This document shows positions 56,311-64,000 of a DNA stretch of 64,000 nucleotides, piece after piece (within the stretch, counting starts at the first letter, position 1; each line of letters begins with the position of its first letter). Position numbers and translations under genes: made by a program. Source of the stretch: Eublepharis macularius (taxonomy: Eukaryota; Chordata; Lepidosauria; Squamata; Eublepharidae); contig NC_072807.1 of assembly GCF_028583425.1 (NCBI RefSeq), forward strand, positions 30,943,001-31,007,000. The letters run 5' to 3'. The notes under the pieces were generated by a model. It was not told where the DNA came from. It saw nothing but the letters and a program-made list of their open reading frames with translations, and did no database searches.

Positions 56311-59300
56311 TTTGATTTTTAGCTCTCCCTCCCCGCAAACGGGCTCTGGGCAGGGTACAATAAAATGCTTAATGAGCATTTAAAATATATATACATATAT
56401 AAATAGATTTTAAAATGCAGAAAACAAATACAGAAATACTTAAAACAACATATCAGATGGCGACCCCCCCCTCCAGTTTCCCCAAACCGAATATAAACAA
56501 ACCAAGAGGAGGTGTGGAAGCCATAGTTTGATAATATTCTGGTGATAGCGCTTATAGGGGGCGGATGACTTGTTGCCCCCCTGGCAGGAGACCGGTAGGG
56601 AAGCTCCTAAGCAATCAGAAGGTCAAAGACTGGCCTCAACCATATGCCTGATAGAACAACTCCGTGTTACAGGCCTGCTGAAAAGGCATAAGGTCTTGGC
56701 GGGCCCGGGTGTCCTCCGACAGAGAGTTCCACCAGGTTGGGGTCAGGACTGGAAAAGCCTTGGCCCTGGTCGAGGCCAGCCGGGCCTCCCTGGGGCTGGG
56801 GACCACCAGCGAGTTCTTATTTGCCGAACTTAATGCTCTTTTAATATAAAGGCCACGAGAACGGCACAGCAAGTTTAGTTCCACTATACACTGAAGGTTA
56901 AGATTTGTTTATACCCAGAGATATTCAGCTCCAGCCTTGGGTATCCTTTCCCAGTTATGTTTTGATATTAACGGTGCCATCCAAGAATGTTATTCTTACT
57001 GCATTCCTTTAATTGCTAGCTATGACCTGTCAATCCACACTGTTCAGAAGATCATGTACCTTGACTTGATTGCTTGTAAGAACTGGCTGTTTGTTTACAG
57101 AACTGTATGAAATCTTGCAAACTGTATACAATCTTTTCTGAAAGGTATAAAATACAGGTGCTGATGCTTACCTGTATGCATTCAGTTACCAAATTGACTG
57201 CATCAAGGCTCATTGCTAAATAAACCTTTTTATTTCTATGATCACCAAGTTTAAATGCCTTGAGTTATTTCTCAGACGAGTAGTGAAGTGGGGAAATCTA
57301 CAATTGGCTAAGGGTGTTGATTTCCCCATTAGTTAGCATCACGAATTCAAATTCATGTGTTGACAGCGGTAAGATGGGTGGCGAGGGGAGACAATCGTGT
57401 ATCGATCCCTGGAGCCATTTTACTGACCAGTTTAGCAGTCGGCCATTAAGGAATTTCCACTCCAGGAGATATCCTCATAGCAGTACCGATCCAGTTCTGT
57501 TCATGTCCTCAGTTTAGTTTCATATTGTTTCAACAGAAGGCTTCCCCCAGGTATATTACTACGGGCCCTGTGGAAAGTACAATGCCATGGTACTTGAACT
57601 CCTTGGTCCGAGTCTGGAGGATTTATTCGACCTCTGCGATAGAACATTTACTCTGAAGACCGTCTTAATGATAGCCATCCAGCTGGTGAGTGCTTGGGCT
57701 GAATCAGACCGAGTCCCGTGGCACCATAGTCATTTATTTATACACAGAATTTATTCTGGATAAGATTTTATGAGCCAGAACTCATGAGAGATGGATAGCG
57801 AATGGGATAAATGTGTTCTGCCTGATCCTTGGAGGCTTTGGCAGACTTTTCCTGGCCCTACTGGAGTCTGACAACTGTGCTTGACAAGGAGTGAATCCAT
57901 CTTCCCATATCCTTAATCTCCACAACCCAACTAGTCCCGTGTTTCATGTCCTGTTTCACCTGAAAGCCCTGAGCCAAATCTTGGATGGATGAAGGTCAGC
58001 ATACCTGGAATAGGATGAGATCGCCTTATTTTTGAGGCATACTAGAAATGGCACCTGAAGTTTTTTTCATTTTTCAGGAAGGCTTTTTTCTCCCCAAGTT
58101 TCCTGGCAAAATGTGGTCACCCAGCCACAGCTGCTATGGATTGCTTATCTGTGTCTCATTAAAACTTACAAACCATCCAGTACTGAGATTTATATCCCAG
58201 CTCTGAATAGCAGTGGATGCCTTAGATGTGAGACTCAAACCAGAGACCTCTCTTTCAGAGAGTGCAAATTATTTATAGAGATGCTCCTTGTTTTAACTCC
58301 TCCCATCAAGGCACACAGGGACTTCTTCTACAGATTAATGTTTATTCTTTATTGAAAAAAAACTCTCACTTTTTAAATAAAGCAAAGTATCAAAATATAA
58401 AAGATTATTCAAATAAAAGCCAGTTTGGTGTAGTGCTTAAAAGCTCAGGACTCTAATCTGGAGAGCCGGGTTTGATTCCTCACTCCTCCACTTGAAGCCA
58501 GCTGGGTGACCTGGGGTCAGACACAGCTTTGAGGAGGTCTTTCAGCCCCACCCACCTCACGGTGATTGCTGTTGTGGGGATAATAATAACACACTTTGTA
58601 AACCACTCTGAGTGGGTGTTAAGTCATCCTAAAGGGAAGTATATAAATCAAATGTTATGATTATTATTGTTACTTAAACCTATGATAATGGAACGAATAA
58701 ATGCAACTAGTATTAACTCTCCTAACACCGATCAATTAAATCTAAGATTGATTTAGAATCAGATTCACTATGAAATGCATTGAATTTTCAATAAGCATAC
58801 ATACAAATGTATTTTTCTCACCTAGATCTTCATGAGATTTCTTTCAGCAAAACCGCAGCTCCTTATCTGGTTGTCATCTTTTATACTAATTGACATGCTG
58901 TCTACTGAGAAATCTTAAGATCTTTCATACGTGACATCAGTATAAAAATATGTTAGGTTTTAGATTTAGTGGATCATTCAGACTTTTAATCATGTGACAT
59001 TCTACCTAGCCAAAGAGTGATGCTACGTCCAGATGCAAGATAAGCTATATAAATCATTAGAAGGTGACAGAAAAAGTTAAGTGAACAGATCATCATTGTT
59101 CCATTCTGACAACTAAAGAGCCTTTTATCTACTACTGTTCACTACTTTAATTGGTTGTCAAAGATGAAAAGAACACCTGTGTAGTTATACAACCTGTTAA
59201 AAAACTAAAATTCATGCACGGTTCACTAGAATACATGTATATTACTAATGGCTCTAATCCATATTCCCATTGCATGGCAACTTCCATTACTCAGAGTTCA

Positions 59301-62300
59301 GAACATTTGTTTCCTTTTTTAACTTTTACCATCACATTTCATGTGGATGCAAATAAGGAAGTGGGCAGTCAACTGGGGCTTAAAATCTTGAACCAAATAA
59401 TGAGGCAGAATAATAAGTACAGATTTCCTTAATAAAAATAAAAGCAAAATAACACACGTGGTTAACTAATGTTGGTGCCAGAGGCAGAGGACTGAAATAA
59501 TATTATCTCTCTGTCCCACTGGAATCACACACACACACACCAGCCTGCATGGTTTGTGAGTCGTGCATCTCAGAAACCAACTTTCCACATGTTGGCAGGG
59601 ACTGGTAGGGGAGGAGATCTCAGCAAAGATCTGCATCTTTTGCTGTCTGATCACTGGATTCAGCCTAGTGTCAAAATCGTTTCTTACATTAAAAAACATT
59701 CTTTTAATCTTCCGTTAACATTTAACGTTTTTTAAAATTACAAATCTTTTAAGGATTAATGAGGCAGATGGCTATTACCAGGCCTTAAATAATCATAGGA
59801 CTCACTGTTTTGCAAACTTTGGCTGCCCAAATAGTATCAGCACCTAAAAAAAAAAAGGCTATATCTATCTCATGCAGGCTTGGAGCATCACATTAAAGGT
59901 GTGGGATCAAGTTGCCCCAGACGATTTTTTGTTCTTTCAGTCTATGATACCTGTTTGAAATCCATTGCTCTAGATCTGTATTCTCTCCAACTGTGATCTA
60001 GGGAATTCTGGGTTTTCTTAGACTCTTTTCAGTATTTTCTCTATGAGAATATAATGCATGAAAGGCAAACTTAACTTTAATATACACTTCAGTATGGTGG
60101 ATTACAGATAAACATCCAATTGACAGATGTTTATAACTTTAGACATTTTTCAAAACGTATTTTAAAAAATTGCTTCTCTCCTCTGATAGATCACTCGAAT
60201 GGAATTGGTGCACTCAAAGAACCTCATTTATCGAGATGTCAAGCCAGAAAACTTCCTCATCGGCCGGCAAGGAAACAAGAAAGAGCATGTCATCCACATA
60301 ATAGACTTTGGGCTGGCCAAGGAGTACATTGATCCGGAAACACAAAAACACATCCCCTATCGGGAACACAAGAGTCTAACAGGAACTGCCAGATACATGT
60401 CTATCAACACACATCTTGGCAAAGGTCTGCTTTGTCTGACTTAATATCATCTGTGCTTCTTTGCATTACTGCTGTTCTGCATTGTTTATACAAGGAGAGC
60501 CTTATTTTTTAAGGCCTATCAAAATGAGAGAGTTTGGTAGGAAACAAATCTTTACTTTGTGAATAATTTTAAAATGAGAGAGAACAGAACATTAGATTTG
60601 AAGAGGACTTTTATGCACATGAAAATGAAAGGTTGGAGCAAAGTGGGTTAAGCGACTGTTAAGTGCTCCATAACTACACATTTATTTAGGATCTGCTTTT
60701 TGCTTATTTATTTATTTGCTTTACTTATAGTCCGCTTTCCCCAATAAGACTCAAGAGGGATTACACAGTGTAACCCAATGTAATCAATATAGAATTACAG
60801 AAATCTGGAATGAAGCATAAAGTATTCAACCATACAGAAAATAGTGTTTCAGAAGCATAAAAAAGCCGTGAGAGCAGGATAATACATATAGTGAAAAGAT
60901 TAACATAATATACACAGTGGTATAGTTTAGAGTCCTGCTCCCTTTAATCCTACATTGTCTGTTACTTGGCTCACTTCTTGCATAGTTCAGCTTTCCTAGA
61001 TTTCTGCCCTCCTGATCACACTTTGTTGTAGTTCACAAAACAGTGGTGAAGGGTATGCTCGTGTTTGTGTGTGTTTTTCAGAGCAAAGCCGGCGAGATGA
61101 CCTGGAAGCCCTTGGCCATATGTTCATGTACTTCCTTCGAGGCAGTTTGCCGTGGCAAGGCCTTAAGGTGAATACTAAAAGTGCACCTAGAATAAATTTT
61201 GCTCTGCCAGAAATCTGCTCTCCCATCTGAAACATCTTTCTTTTCGTCTTCTGCTTAACCTGGCGGTCTTGGGAGAGAACAGGGTGTCTTTGGACAGGGG
61301 CAGGCAGTTCAGGCCTGAAGTATAAGCTTGGAGAAAGAAGCCTTCCGGGGAGGCAGCGCTCAAGTACTGCTAAAAATCCTCTTTCCTGGAAGAGGAATGC
61401 TGAGCAGAGGTCATTCTTAGTGCCCTTGCCATATTGGTTTCAAGAGCACCTCCTGCTGCCTTCTTCTGGGAAAGATGGGAGATCAGGAACTGAGAGAAAA
61501 CTTGGTTTCTTTCTGTGTTTATATTCTGCTTTTTCAATGATGGAGTCTTGAAAATGTTGTGCAATGCTTAAAAATTATTATGTATTTATAGTCTACCGTT
61601 CTCACTGCAGTCCAAGGCGGATTACACAATGCAAGCGAAATGCAACATGATCAGCAGCTAGGACATTCATTAAACTATTTCTTCCCAAACATTTTAGCCC
61701 CTTCCTCCTAGAACAAGAGGCCAGCAGGGAGGAGCTAGATCCTTCTCTGCCTCTGAGCATGTTAGAGTTTGAATGGTGGGCCCTCAGCCCCTATCCTTCC
61801 AGGCAGGAGGACTTGAAAATCCCAAGAGTCCTTTTAGCTTAATAAAGACCTCCTGGTAGTGCTGTAACATTAAATAACAAACCTCTTTGTACTGTGCAGG
61901 CTGATACACTAAAAGAGAGATACCAGAAGATTGGGGACACAAAGAGGAACACTCCAATTGATGTTCTCTGTGAGAACTTCCCAGGTAAGTGTTGGACTGG
62001 GTGGCACCCTGTTGGTGTGAGATTCTTCCTTAAAATAGGCATATATCACTTTTTTTTCTAATCCCATCCGTCATAGTAAATTTGTATATTGACTGGAGAT
62101 ACTTTGAAAATTCAATATTAAAATACCGAAAACCTCTGACTTTCTCTGATACATTTAAATGAAAGGGACCACAGAAATAGGGATTTCATTTCCTTGAGAG
62201 GCTGCCGTGTATGGTCAGACTGCAGGTCTGCCTAGTGTATGCAAATTTTTTTTTTTACTAATTGCTGTATATGAATAGACTTGATACACTCCAGGTAAGA

Positions 62301-63319
62301 GCCAGCTATTCAGATCAGCTATTGTTGATTGACTTATAAATTCACTCTCAGCTTTTCCAGATGCACTTGGCAACGACAGGGGAATAAAAGCTGTTTTTGT
62401 GCATTATGAAAGTGATCTTGTATAGCAAAATAAATGAGTGATTTTGGTTTTTTTAGCAGAGGAAGGAAAATGCAAGTCTCTTATTTTAGAGAGTGGATGC
62501 CAGTCTAAGTAAATGAGCTAAAAGGCATGACCCATATTATCATTTGTTGCTTGATAATATTCAAAGCGGGTTCAGCCATTTGTTGCTTGATAATATTCAA
62601 AGCAGGTTCAGCCAGCCAGCGGGTTTTGCCATGTGCTGCCCCCCCCCATATGTGACTGTTTTTTGCATCTGCCCAGTTGTTTTAACCCAGCCTGTGTTGT
62701 TGAAATCCAGCCATTCCACAAATAGCTTTGTGTTTGTGTCTGCCATTGCCAAATCAACAGGCTGTACTAGTTAAATGAGTGATGCCTGTTGGTTGTAGCC
62801 GCTACTGTTGAAGTAGGACCTAGGAAGACCCAGATTCAAGTCACCACTCTGCCATGAAGCTTGCAGGGTAGTCTTGGGCCAGTTGTGTGCTCTCTGCCTC
62901 GCCTACCTCGCAGAGTTTTTGTGAGGACAAAATGAAAGGGAGGGAGAGCCATGTATGTCCATCCAGAAGGACTTCATCATCATGATCATAATATTATCAT
63001 GTTATAGCTGAATGTTGTCCAGAAATCTCTTTGCTACCCAAGAATGTTTTAATATGATTAAAAGGCCTCCCAAGTATCCTTAAGGTGCCATTGTTTGGAT
63101 TGTATTCTGCTTTTTATTTCTTCCTGAGCTAATTATCTGATGTTGCATCTTCCTAATTTCGTTTTAACAGAGGAGTTGGCCACTTACCTTCGCTATGTCA
63201 GACGATTAGACTTCTTTGAGAGGCCAGACTACGATTACCTTCGGACAATCTTCACAGAGTTATTTGACAAGAGAGGATTCATCTTTGATTATGCTTACGA
63301 CTGGGTTGGCAGGCCAATT
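50011..63319 (+). CDS. CSNK1G1: CSNK1G1, casein kinase I gamma-1, N-terminal 329 codons; continues beyond the window
   Basis: Ser/Thr kinase of the CK1 family, palmitoyl-anchored at membranes, acting on Wnt co-receptors and vesicle traffic. The coding part starts at ATG 50212 ([17 protein letters not shown], human [14 protein letters not shown]) and continues through eight exons with compatible phases. Glycine loop [12 protein letters not shown] in exon 2; catalytic lysine in EYVAIKL (about K70); YRDVKPEN loop (about D160); DFGLAKEY (about 183); and the CK1-specific YMSINTHLG in place of the usual APE. Gamma-1 rather than gamma-2 or gamma-3 is supported by [33 protein letters not shown] and position next to PCLAF. 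The kinase domain is complete to YDWVGRPI; the C-terminal tail with the CCCFFKR palmitoylation region lies right of the window. All key residues are present. Confidence 0.96.
50384..53497. other. CSNK1G1 intron 2
   Basis: Contains a large hairpin at 51072-51243 followed by a palindromic MITE half (51243-51289) and a SINE remnant near 51300-51370. AT-rich and without recognised features from 51400 to 53490. Confidence 0.5.
51072..51243. repeat. 172-bp hairpin: inverted SINE-like arms around a palindromic MITE core
   Basis: Outer arms 51072-51129 and 51194-51243 are inverted copies (ttcaagtcctaccttttctg, with a tRNA B-box-like start). The inner part (gtgcaatcctaa and ttaggattgcgc) is a palindromic MITE. 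Together they form one almost continuous stem of about 80 bp. Confidence 0.7.
53498..53538 (+). CDS. CSNK1G1: CSNK1G1 exon 3, catalytic lysine
   Basis: 41-nt micro-sized exon between acceptor ctttttcag and donor gtgagt, encoding [13 protein letters not shown]. Identical to the human segment. Confidence 0.96.
54470..54539 (+). CDS. CSNK1G1: CSNK1G1 exon 4
   Basis: 70 nt between acceptor cccccccag and donor gtaagc, encoding [19 protein letters not shown] then IGCT. The end (KHIGCTGE, human KQLGSAGE) is the most changed piece of the kinase domain seen here. Confidence 0.95.
56245..56890 (-). repeat. L2-like LINE 3' end with (TAAA)n tail
   Basis: The (TTTA)n run at 56249-56314 is the tail of a minus-oriented LINE. 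At its other end the minus strand encodes [19 protein letters not shown] then [15 protein letters not shown] and a stop, the C-terminal segment typical of L2/CR1-group reverse transcriptase proteins. 5'-truncated. Confidence 0.65.
56249..56314. repeat. (TTTA)n microsatellite
   Basis: About 16 perfect TTTA units, interpreted as the 3' tail of the flanking LINE. Confidence 0.95.
56900..57290 (+). repeat. Possible solo LTR (fossil)
   Basis: A TATAAAA box near 57147 and AATAAA near 57220, in the right order and spacing for an LTR promoter and polyadenylation signal. The sequence fits no other family here. No internal retroviral region adjoins it and its ends are uncertain. Confidence 0.3.
57537..57685 (+). 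CDS. CSNK1G1: CSNK1G1 exon 5
   Basis: 149 nt between acceptor ttcaacag and donor gtgagt, encoding [38 protein letters not shown] and [11 protein letters not shown]. Confidence 0.96.
57686..60189. other. CSNK1G1 intron 5
   Basis: A Sauria-type SINE at 58416-58675 and a short fragment of the agtcccgtggcacc repeat near 57710. The rest is AT-rich and not recognised. Confidence 0.5.
58416..58675 (+). repeat. Sauria-type tRNA-derived SINE
   Basis: agccagtttggtgtagtgct, ggtttgattcctcactcctc, gtgacctggggtcagacaca, aaaccactctgagtgggtgt and an attattattgtt tail; near full length. Confidence 0.87.
60190..60424 (+). CDS. CSNK1G1: CSNK1G1 exon 6, catalytic and activation loops
   Basis: 235 nt between acceptor ctgatag and donor gtctgc, encoding [38 protein letters not shown] and [14 protein letters not shown]. 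Confidence 0.97.
61082..61167 (+). CDS. CSNK1G1: CSNK1G1 exon 7
   Basis: 86 nt between acceptor ttttcag and donor gtgaat, encoding [19 protein letters not shown] then [10 protein letters not shown], unchanged from human. Confidence 0.96.
61900..61984 (+). CDS. CSNK1G1: CSNK1G1 exon 8
   Basis: 85 nt between acceptor ctgtgcag and donor gtaagt, encoding [19 protein letters not shown] then IDVLCENFP. Confidence 0.96.
62541..62612. repeat. 36-bp unit in two tandem copies
   Basis: catttgttgcttgataatat begins both copies (62541-62576 and 62577-62612); one mismatch between them. Confidence 0.9.
63171..63319 (+). CDS. CSNK1G1: CSNK1G1 exon 9
   Basis: 149 nt between acceptor tttaacag and donor gtaagt, encoding [38 protein letters not shown] and I, phase 0 at the end. 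The next exon (PTPVGSV in human) is outside the window. Confidence 0.96.
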
Positions 63320-64000
63320 GTAAGTTGGGGGCAAGGGATCTCTTTGATGTGTTGAGATCACAAGATTACTTCCTTTTAGACTTCCGTTGCAAACTTCAGA
63401 CGTCTTGAGGATCAAGTATTCCAGCGGGGATATGGACATCGAATAATGCTGCTTGGTATCTGTGGCTAGCCTCCCACTGTCAGGATGAGATTCCCCTTTT
63501 ACACACATAAGCATTAAGTCTTTCAAAAGTGGCAAAGCCTTCGGTATTGAAAACTTATTTTCAATAAGCCTTCGACAATACATCGAAAACTTATTTGCTG
63601 TACTCCATCCTATATTCAAAAGAGTTCTGCTGGATCAGACCAGTGGTCCATTTAGACAAGCGCCCGCTTTCTCCCAGCGACGGGTATGTTGCCCGCCCAC
63701 CCTGCAGCTGGTACTCAAAGTTCCGTTGCTTCCGAGCATGGCGACCTCATTCAGCCGTGATGGCTAGTGCCTGCTGATGAAGCTGTCCTCCTAGATTCAT
63801 TCTTTGCCATGTGCTTGGTAAAAAGATAACAATGTGCATTTTGTTGGGCTTCAGCCAAGACTGGCTCTCAAAGCAGCTTATGATGATTCAAATCCATGGC
63901 AAAGATGCAATTTAAAAAACTGGAATACATGGGGCGGTGTGTGGGGTGGGGGTGGCATCACCCCGGCCGCTGATGACAGAGTCGTGTAAATTACTGTGTC
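63320..64000. other. CSNK1G1 intron 9, left part
   Basis: A LINE-like repeat head (gttctgctggatcagaccag) at 63611 continues to about 63790, the same family as 1766-2290. No exon to the window end. Confidence 0.5.

Larger units (their letters stand above)
53539..57536. other. CSNK1G1 introns 3 and 4
   Basis: Intron 3 (to 54469) has a SINE tail near 54080-54200. Intron 4 holds an unrecognised AT-rich stretch (54890-56240), a (TTTA)n tract, an L2-like LINE end in minus orientation and a possible solo LTR. No coding exon was seen apart from 54470-54539. Confidence 0.5.
60425..63170. other. CSNK1G1 introns 6 to 8
   Basis: LINE/SINE tails with the tatagtccgctttccc type motif at about 60705-60800 and 61570-61660. 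A 36-bp tandem duplication lies at 62541-62612 and a SINE at about 62795-62960. Otherwise nothing was recognised. Confidence 0.5.

Noticed and set aside
57537-63319. Assignment of the kinase to CSNK1G2 or CSNK1G3
   Set aside because: [21 protein letters not shown] and [10 protein letters not shown] follow gamma-1, and the PCLAF-TRIP4 neighbourhood is that of CSNK1G1.

Overview
This is nuclear DNA of a squamate reptile, most likely a lizard. The evidence is intron-rich vertebrate genes with intact GT-AG splice sites, many Sauria-type tRNA-derived SINEs, a 5S-rRNA-derived SINE, CR1/L2-like LINE ends, several foldback DNA-transposon families and a DIRS element. The species cannot be named from the sequence. 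Layout: TRIP4 (ASC-1 subunit) lies on the minus strand from 19537 down to 290. Eleven coding exons (1569 nt, 523 codons, all phases compatible) are readable, and the last ~55 codons are not securely found. PCLAF (PCNA-associated factor) lies on the plus strand at 32811-38892, complete in four coding exons (127 codons). CSNK1G1 (casein kinase 1 gamma 1) lies on the plus strand. A CpG-rich first exon ends at 42166 and coding exons run 50212-63319 (329 codons), so the gene leaves the window before its C-terminal tail. The order and orientation (TRIP4 reversed, PCLAF and CSNK1G1 forward) match the human 15q22 arrangement. From general knowledge, TRIP4 and PCLAF share a compact divergent promoter in human. 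Here their start codons are 13.3 kb apart, and the gap is filled with mobile DNA. The repeat content of that gap (19.5-32.2 kb) stands out. It holds three copies of a foldback hAT-like MITE with 8-bp target duplications, two copies of a second MITE with TAGGGTTGCC termini, and a ~5.8 kb DIRS-type tyrosine-recombinase retroelement fossil (24145-29950). The DIRS copy has inverted terminal repeats and an internal complementary region whose two halves match the two different outer ends. The same MITE and SINE families recur throughout the introns, often nested in one another, which allows relative dating of insertions. The genes have no pathway in common: TRIP4 is a transcription and ribosome-quality-control co-factor, PCLAF a PCNA clamp partner in S phase, and CSNK1G1 a membrane-associated kinase. 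The PCLAF upstream region carries CCAAT boxes, an E2F site and a CHR-like element, consistent with cell-cycle control. No bacterial features, CRISPR arrays, rRNA genes or tRNA genes were seen.
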